A DNA stretch of 64,000 nt from JACKBK01 sp963707275 (GTDB lineage: Bacteria > Chloroflexota > Anaerolineae > JAAEKA01): NCBI GenBank assembly GCA_963707275.1, contig CAVPPH010000004.1:372001-436000 (forward strand), read 5' to 3'. The notes under the pieces are model-generated. The model did not search any database. It saw nothing but the letters and a program-made list of their open reading frames with translations, and was not told where the DNA came from. Numbering within the stretch: position 1 is the first letter of the stretch; every line of letters starts with the position of its first letter. This document shows, piece by piece, positions 1 to 9,273 of the stretch. A program made the position numbers and the translations under genes.

Positions 1-931
1 GCGGCCGATGGCTCTGGTCTCGATTCGCTGGTACGTTTGCTTGGTCCCGATGGCAAACAGATCGATTCCAACGACGATGGCGGGCTCGGCTACAACTCGC
101 TTCTGACGCTGGTGCTACCAGATAGTCCAGGCTATCTCGTTCAGGCAGATCGATATGGCGGCGCCGGCGCGTTCACACTATCAGTTTCCGAGCTGGCCAC
201 AGAGCCGTTGCCCACGGACGGCTCGTTAGTCACTGTGGAGTCCGACCGTGCCTGGACGCTGGCAGGCGAGACCGGACAGGTGCTCACGGTTGACATCCTG
301 GACGGCGGCGATGGCAGCTATGCGTCGCTGCAACTGGTGACTGCGGACGGGGCGCCGATTGGTTCAAGCGATGGCAACGCGAGGCTGTCCGCCGTGCTGC
401 CGCAGACTGGAACGTACTACCTCTTGCCGCGCTTCGACATCGACTATGGCGGCGACTCCATGAAGGCGACACTCGCCAGCGCAGCAGGCGGCACAAACCT
501 GGACGAGGCGGCGTCGCAAACGCTGATGAACCTGGCCAGAGGCGATTCCATCGATCAGGCGCTGGATCTATACGCCTGGGGCACGACGGGCGGGGGTGTT
601 GACTTCAGCGCTACTGCGCTGCAACGCGCTGTGCTGGTTCGGAGCGATTTACGGCGCTGCAGACCAGGTGATCACGATCTGCGAAGGACCTGGTCGAGAA
701 CTGCCGGTACGGACCGATCTGTACGAACTGGCACAGTATCACGACAGCCGCGGCCTGGCCCGCGCGCTGACCGGCAACAGCGACAGAGCAGCCGAGGACT
801 TCGAGTACTACGCCGACAACGGCGGGTACTATGCCTCGCAGCGCCGAGAGTGGGCGCAGCGGCTACGCGCCGGCGAACCGGTGGCTGATGTGCTGGACGA
901 GGCGACGCTGCAGGAGTTGTTGCAGCAGTGA
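1..931 (+). CDS. 3' part of a large secreted protein with PPC-like domains, frameshifted
   Basis: The 5' end lies outside the window. Frame 1 is open from base 1 and reads as beta-rich repeats (TLVLPDSPGYLVQADRYG, then SAVLPQTGTYYLLPRF) that resemble bacterial pre-peptidase C-terminal (PPC) domains, which are usually extracytoplasmic. Near base 590 the sense passes to frame 2, giving NALCWFGAIYGAADQV and then DSRGLARALTGNSDRAAEDF before a TGA at 929-931. From general familiarity, that last block resembles a C-terminal repeat of chloroflexal CHAT or TPR proteins in which a TPR-like helix pair follows LCW(F/Y)G. The switch corresponds to one extra base. It is likely an assembly indel, because both sides keep family-like sequence. 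The function of the whole protein cannot be judged from this part. Confidence 0.6.
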
Positions 932-957
932 TCATGATGCTGCGATAGGAGATACCA

Positions 958-2643
958 ATGCCAGAGAACAAGTTGAGGCACGGCGGATACGGGCGTGTTG
1001 ACGAGGAAACGCGCAACCTGGCGTTGGCTGGCGTCCGCAACCAGTTTGGCTACATGTTCCCGCAACTGGCGGACAATCCTGACTGCCGGTTGCCTGAGGA
1101 GAGTGCTGCCATGGTTGCCGAGGTCAGGCAGAACCTCGAAGCGCTGGGCGGCATGATGGGACGTTCCGGCGCCGAGAAAGGCAATGCCCGCACGACGCCG
1201 GCCGGCTACACCTATTGGGGCCAGTTCATCGACCATGACATCGCAGCCAGCGACTTCGGCGCGCTGGCCGGCAGCGATATCATTGACCGGTTCACACCGT
1301 TGCCGCCGCATCAGGTCATCGCTCGCCTGGTCAATCAGCGGCGACCGGCGCTGGATCTCGACAGCGTCCTGGGCGGTGATCCGGCCAACGGGGACAGGTG
1401 TTTCTACCAGGCCGACGGGGTACGGCTGATAATCGGCCAGAATGTTGTTGAACTCGTCAACGGCCAGATCCGTGGCGAGACACCCCCGGGCGGTGATCCG
1501 GGCGCGATAGAACTTGACCTTGATCGTGACCTGCCCAGAGACGTAGCCGGCGCGGCCCAGATCCCCGATGAGCGCAACGACGAGAACCTCATCGTTGCGC
1601 AGTTGCACGTAGGGTTCATACGCTTCTACAACGTAGTGGTGGACAGACTGGCCGCAAACCTCCACGGCGCTGCGTTGCGCCGCGAGGCAGCCCGGCTGGC
1701 AAGGTGGCACTACCAGTGGCTGGTGGTCAACGACTATCTGATGACCATCGCGCAACAATGTATCGTGCGCGATGTGTTGGCCAATCACGGCAGGTTTTAT
1801 TGCCGATCCACCGACATGCCGGATAAGAACCCTTTTCTGCCGTTGGAGTTTGCCGCCGCCGGCTTTCGCTTCGGTCACAGCATGATCCGCCCGAGGTACG
1901 ATTTCAACCGTAACTTTGGCAGATCCGGCCATCTGCAAGCCAGCGCGTCACTGGAAGACCTGTTCAAATTCACGGGAGGAGGAGGAGGAGCCCGCCCAAA
2001 GCTGCCGCACAACTGGATCATCGAATGGGATCGCTTTTTCGGCGAACAGGAGGCCGACGAGATGCACCGGGCGCGCAAGATCGATGCCGGGCTGGCTTTG
2101 CCGCTCTCGGCGATGACGAACCAACTGGCTGATTTAGATCTGTCGCCAGGGCTCCCTCCGGCGCGTCAAGACGAAATGAAGGCGATCTTCGTGCATCTGG
2201 CCAAGCGCAACCTGCTGCGTGGCTATTTGTTGAGCCTCCCCACCGGGCAATGCGTGGCCAGAGAAATGCGAGCAGCAGGCATCGTCGGCGTTCAGGAATT
2301 GACAGCGGACCAGTTGGAAGGAACTGAAGACGATCTCAACCAGTTATTGGCGCGCGCTGGCTTTCTAGAGCGAACTCCGCTCTGGTATTATCTCCTGAAG
2401 GAGGCTGAGATCATCGTCGATCCCGACGCAACGCCCGGCAAGCAGGCAGGCGGAAACAAGCTAGGTCCCATCGGCAGTCGCATCGTCGCCGAAACCATCA
2501 TCGGTCTCCTCCGCAGCGACCCCGACTCGTACCTGAACCAGGCGCCGGCGTTTCATCCGGGCCATTCGCAAGACGGTCTGTTTCCCGGAAACGGCTCGCC
2601 TGCGATCATGGATCTGCTGCGCGTGGCCGGTGTCGCCGTCTGA
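958..2643 (+). CDS. Animal-type haem peroxidase family protein
   Basis: 561 residues in one frame, with AGGAG seven bases before ATG. Residues 87-95 read WGQFIDHDI, the distal haem signature of the animal haem peroxidase family (PF03098), with the Asp-His pair that in myeloperoxidase provides the ester-linked Asp and the distal His. DERNDENLIVAQLH near residues 201-214 is the usual bacterial version of the segment around the catalytic Arg. FRFGHS with His307 is the proximal haem ligand motif. Such enzymes reduce hydrogen peroxide and oxidise halides or organic substrates. No signal peptide is visible, so the enzyme is cytosolic or exported by an unrecognised route. The gene follows the PPC protein after 26 bases and may share its transcript. 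Family assignment is firm; the substrate is unknown. Confidence 0.92.
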   Translation: MPENKLRHGGYGRVDEETRNLALAGVRNQFGYMFPQLADNPDCRLPEESAAMVAEVRQNLEALGGMMGRSGAEKGNARTTPAGYTYWGQFIDHDIAASDFGALAGSDIIDRFTPLPPHQVIARLVNQRRPALDLDSVLGGDPANGDRCFYQADGVRLIIGQNVVELVNGQIRGETPPGGDPGAIELDLDRDLPRDVAGAAQIPDERNDENLIVAQLHVGFIRFYNVVVDRLAANLHGAALRREAARLARWHYQWLVVNDYLMTIAQQCIVRDVLANHGRFYCRSTDMPDKNPFLPLEFAAAGFRFGHSMIRPRYDFNRNFGRSGHLQASASLEDLFKFTGGGGGARPKLPHNWIIEWDRFFGEQEADEMHRARKIDAGLALPLSAMTNQLADLDLSPGLPPARQDEMKAIFVHLAKRNLLRGYLLSLPTGQCVAREMRAAGIVGVQELTADQLEGTEDDLNQLLARAGFLERTPLWYYLLKEAEIIVDPDATPGKQAGGNKLGPIGSRIVAETIIGLLRSDPDSYLNQAPAFHPGHSQDGLFPGNGSPAIMDLLRVAGVAV

Positions 2644-2700
2644 CAGGCGCGCGTGAATTGGATCAAACCCATCGGCTGGTAGTGGGCGCTGAAGAGTAAA

Positions 2701-3225
2701 CTACAAACGGGCCAGAATCAGGCCGTAGTAGCCCATTGCCTGCAGGTTCTTCACCTCGACCGCATTCTCGCCAGGAACGGCATCGACAGGGCGCTCTGTT
2801 TCCGGCGTGGATTCGTCCCTATGCCGAAGTTTGAGGCCTGGCGCCCGCAAGTCCGTTTGCGGATCGCCAACAAACCTGAGCGTGAAGGCGCCCAGCGTGC
2901 TGGTGGTCTGCCGGGCTTGCTTAAGCCCGGCCTGCACGAAGAACTGTTTGTCTACCGTCGTGTCCGGCCAGCCAACGTATCCTTCCACGATGAACAGATA
3001 GGTGTCCGCGCTGAATGTATTGACGGAAGACACCAAAATCATCGAACCGTCGGGAGATTTGTATTCCTGTTCGACACCGGCCAGCGCTTCATAGATTCGA
3101 TAGCGTACCTTGTCGAGGGTCGCTCTGTAGCCTGGCATGGAGGGCTCGTCGAAGTCCACGAGAACCTGGAGCTGCCATTTGTCGTTGACACGGATGAGCT
3201 TGCCGCCGTAGCTAGGATCTGGCAT
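2701..3225 (-). CDS. Conserved-looking protein of unknown function
   Basis: 174 residues. The start is supported by AAAGGA seven bases upstream of ATG on the minus strand. The sequence is soluble and beta-rich (KLIRVNDKWQLQVLVDFDEP near the N-terminus, then VRYRIYEALAG and YLFIVEGYVG) with no signal peptide or membrane segment. I do not recognise the family. It lies between the peroxidase and the CHAT gene and is divergent from the latter, with only about 80 bases between the two start codons, so the two may share a control region. The opposite strand is also open here, but it has no good start signal and low-complexity content, so I prefer this strand. Confidence 0.55.
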   Translation of the reverse strand: MPDPSYGGKLIRVNDKWQLQVLVDFDEPSMPGYRATLDKVRYRIYEALAGVEQEYKSPDGSMILVSSVNTFSADTYLFIVEGYVGWPDTTVDKQFFVQAGLKQARQTTSTLGAFTLRFVGDPQTDLRAPGLKLRHRDESTPETERPVDAVPGENAVEVKNLQAMGYYGLILARL

Positions 3226-3307
3226 GGTTGTGTCCTTTCGCTATACATGTTGCGGATACGGCGTCCGCTATGGTACGCCGCACAATTCTCACGAGACAGG
3301 AAATCTG

Positions 3308-5602
3308 ATGGAGCATGATCCAATTGCTCACGAACTGCTGATGGCCTTTTACGCCGCAGTGCATAGACGGCAGATGGCCGAAGCGCAGGCGCGACTGGGT
3401 GAGATCGAGGCCTATGCTGATCAGCGCCCTGAATTGGCACCCTGGTGTCTCTACCTGAACGGTATCATGGCCAACGAACGCGATCAGGATTGGGGGCAGG
3501 GCACGAGCACCTTTCGCCAGGTGCTGGCAGCTGTCGACCCTGTTTCAGAGCCGCTGTTGGTGGCGCGCGCATCGCTGGCGCTGGGCGTCACCTGCTACTA
3601 TCTGGGTCAATGGAACGAATCGATCGCGGCGTGCCGGGCCAGCCAGCCAGTTTTTGCTGCGCTGGAGCGCCCGTTGGACGTGGCTACGGCCCTGAAGCAG
3701 ATAGCTATTTCATCGTTTGATGGTTATCTCAAGAACGATTTGCCGGTCACGGTACTGGACTTGGCATCGACCAGCGGCCGCGTGGCGCTGGAAACGCTGG
3801 CCAGCCTGGTGCAGGATGTTCATGTCCTGCGACTAGAGGCGTCGCTGTGGAACACGCTGGGTGGTATCTATCGGGCGCAGGCCCGCTGGAGCGAAGCGAT
3901 CGACGCGCTTCAGCATAACCTTGCCCTGTGCAGGCAGCTTGGCGATCAACACTGCGCAGGCATTGCCACTGCGGACCTGGCAGAACTCGTAATCGCGGCA
4001 TGGGTAGACAGCACTGGCCGGCAGCTCATGCCGCCTACCGCGAGGCGTTGGATGTCCTGCGCGGCGCCGACAGCCCGTATTTCGAGGCGACAACTTTGGT
4101 CAGCCTTGCTTCTCTTATCCACCAGCAAGGCGACCAGCAGGTGGCGCTGAACACCTACCGGCAGGCCATCGCTTGTATCGAATTGCTGCGCGCCGGCCAA
4201 TCTACTCAGGACGCCCGGGCCAGCTTCTTTGCAACCACAGTTGCCGCTTATGCCCAGGCGGTTCTGCTTTGTCTGCAACAAGGCCTGGTTGGCGAGGCTT
4301 TCAACCTGACCGAGCGAGCCCGATCGCGAGCCTTTCTCGATTCTGCTCGAACTTGGCGGCGGAGACATACAACGGGCAGTTGAATCGCATTCCTTAACGT
4401 TGGCCCAAATTCAGCCTGGGCTCCCGGCTGACGCGTTGCTGCTATGCTATTTTACCACGGGCGGAGCCAGACCCGCCAGCCAGTGCGACGGCCAGGGATT
4501 GCCGCCAGCCACGACACTCCTGTTTGCCGTCACGCGGGCAGACGTGCAGGCGGTTGACCTGGGACTGTCCCCCGGCGAATTGTTGCCACAGCGTCTGAAG
4601 GCCGTGACAGAACGGCATTTCCTGCAACCGGCGATCCGGCGCAAACTATATGACCGGCTGATAGGGTCTGTGGCTGATCTCGTGGCCGACTCGCAGCGGG
4701 TTTACATAGTGCCGCACGGCCCGCTGCACTACATACCGTTTCAGGCGTTGATTGGCGCCGACGGTGAGACCGTTCTGCGCTCCTGCGGACCGGAGCTGAT
4801 CTACGGCCCGTCGGCCAGTGTGTTGTTTCGCCAGCCTGCTGCCCAATCGCAGCAAGTTCTGCGCGAGATGGAGGAATCTCGGCGTCCCTGCCTGACTTTG
4901 GGCTACAACGGCGATGGTGGGCAGCGCTTGCGGTTCGCCGAAGAAGAGGCGCTGGCCATCGCTGCGCTGTTGGGAGGGGACGCGCTGATCGGGTCTGCCA
5001 GCACGCGAGAGGCGCTCTTCCAGCGCGGCAGCTCGGCGCGGGTGCTGCACATTTCCTGCCACGGGCGATTCGACCCGGAAGCGCCGCTGGAGTCCTGTCT
5101 CGAACTGGGAGAGAGCCAGACCCTGACTGCCCGCGAGGTGATCGATCACTTGCGCCTGAACTGTGAGCTTGTCACCCTGAGCGCCTGCGAATCCGGCCTG
5201 AGCCGGATTCGCAGCGGCGACGAGTTGATGGGGTTGGTGCGGGCCTTCATGCTGGCCGGCGCGCCGGCAATCGTCGCCACCCTGTGGCGGGTAGACGAAC
5301 GCTCGACGCGTATCCTGATGGAGAAGTTCTATCGCGAGGCCGCGGCCGGCGCCAGCTTCGCCCAGGCGCTCCAGCGCGCCCAACTCTACCTGCGCACCCT
5401 CTCGCGGCAAGATATACAACTTCAGTTAGGCGATTACCTGCCAATCGGTAGCGGAGACACTGCCGAGGCAGAGCATCCGTTTTCTGACCCATTCTACTGG
5501 GCGTCTTTCATTCTGAGCGGCGCCACACACCCTGCATTCAAGTCTATTGAAGCAGTTTCGCCGCCGCTGACAGATTCAAGCGACAGTTTGCATCTATTCT
5601 GA
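3308..5602 (+). CDS. TPR-CHAT domain protein (caspase-like cysteine protease fold), two compensating indels
   Basis: The start is ATG 3308, with AGGAAA six bases upstream. The N-terminal 300 or so residues are helical TPR-like repeats (for example EAIDALQHNLALCRQLGDQ and QVALNTYRQAIACIELLR). The C-terminal 400 residues form a CHAT domain with the His of HISCHGRF (codon 5060-5062) and the Cys of LSACESG (codon 5186-5188), which is the His-Cys protease dyad of that family. RAFMLAGAPAIVATLWRV is the usual segment after the Cys. Frame changes near 4010 (one base missing) and at 4342 (one extra T, restoring LLELGGGD) cancel out, so the gene probably reads through in the real genome. TPR-CHAT proteins act in proteolytic or conflict signalling. 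The substrate is unknown. Confidence 0.82.
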
Positions 5603-5605
5603 CAG

Positions 5606-5631
5606 ATGCCAGATGAACATAGATCTGGCAT
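5606..5631. terminator. Hairpin after the CHAT gene
   Basis: ATGCCAGAT (5606-5614) and ATCTGGCAT (5623-5631) are perfect 9 bp arms around an 8-base loop. The hairpin starts three bases after the CHAT stop codon. No T-run follows, so it could be a weak terminator or an mRNA 3'-end stabiliser. Confidence 0.45.
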
Positions 5632-5861
5632 GCAACGCCCAGGTGTATCCTAAGCGAGGTTGATCGGTGTTGAATGCGGATCATGTTCGCATCAGACGCC
5701 GGACTTGGCTCAACAGGGTTGGTGTACACCGACAGACTGCTCCAGGAGGCGCCTCTCGCAACAAAGCATTCTCACACTACGGAACTCGAGAACCGGCAGC
5801 TTGTTTCCAATCGATTTCGCATACTTGTTGACACCCAATTTGAATAAGGAGGATCGACGAA

Positions 5862-6871
5862 ATGTCGAACTACAGTCTGTTGGTCAAGGGGCGGCGATCC
5901 ATTATCGCCATCCTGATGTTGGTGAGCCTGCTCACCTTGTTCTTCGCTCCTGCATCTGCTCAGGAGATCAGCCAGCCGGCGTCCCAGGTTGAGGCTGCCC
6001 CAAACACCATCGTTACCAGCGATGGGCTGACGTACACCGCGCCGCCTGTGGCTGACGGTATGGCGCTGGACAGACCGGCCGGTGGGGAACAGGCGAGCTT
6101 TGCCGGCGTGGACACCGTGGGCGACCCGAAACTGGTTGATGAGGAAGTGCTGAGTTTGGTCTACGATCTAGGGATGGAGTTTGTCATCGGCGCGGATGGC
6201 CGAACCCAGGTTACTGGGACAACCGGTTTCCCCTGGCGAGCAATTGCACACCTCGTCGTGACTTGGCGAAACGGTACGTCTGGCGGCTGCACGGGTTGGT
6301 TCATCGGCCCGCGGACGGTGGTGACTGCCGGCCACTGTGTGTACAGCTCATCTAGGGGTGGCTGGGCGTCGTCAATCCGTGCCTATCCCGGACGGAATGG
6401 CTCGTCGACTCCGTATGGGTCCGGGGTCAGTCACAGGTTGTTTTCCGTCACTGGCTGGACCAGCTCTGCAAATCATGAGTACGATTACGGAGCTATCCAG
6501 TTGAGCAGCACCCTTGGCAATACGGTCGGCTGGTTTGGCTATCGCTGGCAGAGCAGTAACACGTTCAGTGGCGCCTACAGAATCACAGGCTATCCTGGCG
6601 ACAAAGCCTACGGCACGATGTGGACGATGCAGGATAATCCCGGGATCGGGGAGTCACGACACGAAAACTGTTCCACGCCATCGACACCGCTGGCGGCCAG
6701 AGCGGAGCACCGGTGTATCACAACTACAGCTCAACCTGTAGCTCTTGTGCGGTAGCTGTCCACGCCTATGGCACCGGCATCAGCCCCTACACTCAGTACA
6801 ACAGCGGTACGCGCATTACTCAGGATGTCTTTAACAATCTAACGAACTGGCGTAACTACGCCTATCCATGA
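5862..6871 (+). CDS. Secreted trypsin/V8-like serine protease, one indel
   Basis: ATG 5862 follows a strong AAGGAGG. Residues about 12-35 form a signal peptide ending APASAQE. A propeptide-like stretch of about 85 residues follows. The triad is visible: His158 in VTAGHC, Asp in HEYDYGAIQL, and Ser in GGQSGAPVY. The arrangement matches glutamyl-endopeptidase (V8-like) members of the chymotrypsin clan. Near 6645 one base is missing: upstream is frame 3, and downstream VTTRKLFHAIDTAGGQSG continues in frame 2 to the TGA at 6869-6871. Without the repair the Ser would be lost, so I read this as a sequencing indel. The stop overlaps ATGA at 6868, and the better start of the following lipoprotein is at 6907. 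The mature enzyme should be extracellular. Confidence 0.82.
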
Positions 6872-6906
6872 GGTGGCCAGCGCTGGCCCATACGGAGAAC
6901 GGCCCA

Positions 6907-7335
6907 ATGACAACACATGTGCAGCGGACCAAACGCCTCATAGTGTCGGTAGTGTGTCTGGTGCTTCTCGTCGTCGCAGGATGTTCAGCCATGCCCCAAT
7001 CAAACCAGTCCGGCGCTGATCCGCAAAGCCAACCGGTTACCAGTGACGACGGCAACAGCGGTTCGACGACGAGCGACGGTGCGGTCGTAACAGGCTTGGT
7101 GACCGATGCGTCAGGTAACCCGCTAGGCGAAGCGACTGTGACCGTGCCCCGCGGCAGCGTAGCCGTGCCAGAGATGGCGGTCATCACCTCTTCCGACGGC
7201 TCATACCAGTGGGATCTGCCCGCAGGAACGTTCACGCTGGAAGTCCACAAGGACGGCTACGCCACTGCTTCGGCTGAGGTAAATATCGCAGCCAGCGAAT
7301 TGATCACGCAGGACTTCATGCTGCAAAAGCAGTAA
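6907..7335 (+). CDS. Lipoprotein with carboxypeptidase-regulatory-like domain
   Basis: The chosen start is ATG 6907, preceded by GGAGAA; an in-frame ATG at 6868 overlaps the protease stop but has no such signal. The signal peptide ends in a lipobox (VVAGC), so the protein is probably lipid-anchored outside the membrane. After a Ser/Thr/Gln-rich linker, the C-terminal 75 or so residues (VTGLVTDASGNPLGEATVTV through GSYQWDLPAGTFTLEVHKDG) match the carboxypeptidase regulatory-like beta-sandwich fold. The gene directly follows the secreted protease and is probably co-transcribed, perhaps as a surface anchor or binding partner. That role is inference. Confidence 0.72.
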   Translation: MTTHVQRTKRLIVSVVCLVLLVVAGCSAMPQSNQSGADPQSQPVTSDDGNSGSTTSDGAVVTGLVTDASGNPLGEATVTVPRGSVAVPEMAVITSSDGSYQWDLPAGTFTLEVHKDGYATASAEVNIAASELITQDFMLQKQ

Positions 7336-7371
7336 GTCCGGGCGACTCCCTTATCAGATTCAGCAACACAA

Positions 7372-7404
7372 GCCGCCAGGAGGTGTCCAACACCCCCTGG
7401 CGGC
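7372..7404. other. Strong intergenic hairpin
   Basis: GCCGCCAGGAGGTGT (7372-7386) pairs with ACACCCCCTGGCGGC (7390-7404) with one mismatch and a loop of three bases. It lies between the lipoprotein stop and the next ribosome binding site. It has no T-run, so it is more likely an mRNA processing or stability element than a terminator. Confidence 0.55.
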
Positions 7405-7429
7405 AACAACTCACAGAAGGAGACCCACA

Positions 7430-8059
7430 ATGACCGACCCACGTGCAGAGAACTGTCTCGGCTATGCTGAGACCGATGGCAAGACGACCGGCGTGCGGCT
7501 GGAATACCTGCCGGCGCCGGAGACGAAGTTCGAACTGATCCGCGCCACGCTGGTTGACGAGACGGCCTCGCAGAACAACATCGTCGCCACCGTCCAGGTG
7601 CTGGACAAGGACAACATCCCGGCACGCGTCAACTGCTATTTGGCATGGCCCTGGCAGGGCTGGCAGTTTCCCCAGGGCTTCGAGAACAAGCTGCTGCCTG
7701 GCAATCCAAACATTCCCTATCAGCACATGATTGCCAGCGTCTACAATCCCGGAGGGTTCGGGCCGAACTCGAAGCCTGGACCGCTGGCGATCTGTATCGG
7801 CGACGCGCAGGGCAACGTCATCAGCGACGTCATCGGCGGGCTGGGGCTGCCGGGCGGCCGACACGTCTGTTACGATCTGGTGTTCCGCGAGCGGACTGCC
7901 GGCGGCGGGACGGGTGGTGGCGGAACAGGCGGCGGTGGAACGGGCGGTGGTGGAACGGGCGGCGGCGGTGGAACGGGTGGCGGCGACCTGGCGACCCAGT
8001 TGCAGCAGATCGAGGAGAAGCTCGACCGGCTGCTTCGGCACCTCAACGTACCCGATTGA
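7430..8059 (+). CDS. Unknown protein with Gly-Thr repeat linker and C-terminal coiled coil
   Basis: 209 residues, with AGAAGGAG before ATG. Residues 1-155 are a single globular domain (RLEYLPAPETKFELIRATLV, YLAWPWQGWQF, SVYNPGGFGPNS) that I cannot place in a family. Residues about 160-183 are GGGT/GGGGT repeats, a flexible linker. The end (LATQLQQIEEKLDRLLRHLN) has heptad leucines and probably oligomerises. There is no signal peptide. The gene precedes two glycoside-hydrolase-like genes in the same direction. A recognition domain multimerised through the coil would fit, but that is a guess. Confidence 0.65.
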   Translation: MTDPRAENCLGYAETDGKTTGVRLEYLPAPETKFELIRATLVDETASQNNIVATVQVLDKDNIPARVNCYLAWPWQGWQFPQGFENKLLPGNPNIPYQHMIASVYNPGGFGPNSKPGPLAICIGDAQGNVISDVIGGLGLPGGRHVCYDLVFRERTAGGGTGGGGTGGGGTGGGGTGGGGGTGGGDLATQLQQIEEKLDRLLRHLNVPD

Positions 8060-8147
8060 GGGACTGGCAACTGATTCGCGGCAATGAAGCGACAGATTGC
8101 CAGACGAGTTCGGCATCCATGGTGAAGTAACCACTTGATGAACCAAC

Positions 8148-8210
8148 GGACTGACAGTCCTGCCAACAATTGCCGGCTTCCAGCACATTGCGCGAGAGGA
8201 CTGTCAGTCC
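8148..8210. repeat. Pair of GGACTGnCAGTCC palindromes
   Basis: GGACTGACAGTCC (8148-8160) and GGACTGTCAGTCC (8198-8210) are exact reverse complements and each is itself nearly palindromic. The same 13-mer, with G or C in the centre, recurs as a pair at 47675-47705 in the alaS leader. This looks like a REP-type dispersed element. Confidence 0.65.
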
Positions 8211-8263
8211 TGGCCGAATAGAGCGGCGGCCATCCGCCGAAATCAACACCATAGAGGTATTTC

Positions 8264-9258
8264 ATGTCCAACAAACTCGGTTTCTATCTGCACTCGTCCC
8301 AGGACCAGCATGGCCTGTGGAGCCTGGTGGAACGCATCAAGCCGCCGGTGGTGCTGATCCACATGGAGTCGAAGGACGACATCCTGCTGACCCAGATGCG
8401 CCAGTTCCGTTCGCCCAATACCTTCGTCATTGGACGTCTGGGGATGGACGGTAACGAGCAAGGCGCCTTTCTGAACGACGCGGACCCGGAAGCGGCCGGC
8501 CGGCGGCTGGCCGACAAGATCTTCGAAAAGGATCGCAGCTTCGTCCAGAAGCGCTTCCCGGACAACGAGGGCGGCAAGCTGCTGGTGGATGCCTGGATGA
8601 GTCTCAACGAGCCGATCGAAGGCCCGTCCTGGGACGGCGCCGCGCAGCAGGACGCCGCGTGGCACGCCGAAAATCGTGAGAAGCATCGTCGCTACGACAT
8701 CATGCAGGTCGCCTTTCGCCGGCGGCTGCGCGAACATGTGCCGGGCGTCGAAGCGGTCGCCTTCAACTTCGGCGCAGGCAACTTCAAGCAGGCGCAGCAG
8801 TACCTCGACCTGTACCCCAATACGCTCAAGCGAGTACACCTATCTTGGTTTTCACGAGTACGGCTGGCCGGCCATGGCGGCGCAGTTGACCGACCGCCCG
8901 ACCAAGACCGACGCCGGTCTCTTCCCGGCCATCATGCAGGGCATTCGCGCCCGGCATGGCGACCGCCACAAGGTCGTCATCACCGAAGCCGGGCTGGCGC
9001 GCGCCCATCTGCACAGCGGCGATGCCGCCGGCGACGTCGGCTGGCTGACCGAGGTCGAGCCGCAGACGCAGGAAGACTACTGGACGTCGCTGCAGTGGTA
9101 CAACGACCTGATGCTGCAGGACAGCGCGGTGCCTGGGCGCGTGCCTCTATCAGGTCGGCTGGACCGACAAATGGAAGTCCTTCCGCCTGACCGGCCAGGA
9201 CAACAACGGCAATCCCATCCACATCATGGACTGGGTCGCCGAGCGATTGGCGCAGTAG
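8264..9258 (+). CDS. Glycoside hydrolase-like TIM-barrel protein, two indels
   Basis: Start ATG 8264 with AGAGG upstream. SLNEP (Glu116) and VVITEAGLA lie at the spacing of the acid/base Glu on strand 4 and the nucleophile Glu on strand 7 of clan GH-A glycosidases. The rest reads like a barrel (GFYLHSSQDQHGLWSLVERI, VFIG-type strands, YLGFHEYGWPAM). One extra base near 8830 and another near 9135 move the sense from frame 2 to 3 to 1, ending CLYQVGWTDKWKSF and then DWVAERLAQ with TAG at 9256-9258. No signal peptide is seen. A catalytic role is likely from the two Glu motifs, but the substrate is unknown; some phage-like or lysozyme-like barrels share this pattern. Confidence 0.6.
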
Positions 9259-9273
9259 AAACAGGAGGAAACG

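Noticed and set aside
2821..3318. A plus-strand gene opposite the unknown protein at 2701-3225
   Set aside because: It lacks a ribosome binding site and overlaps the CHAT start; the minus-strand frame has a good start signal and normal protein composition.
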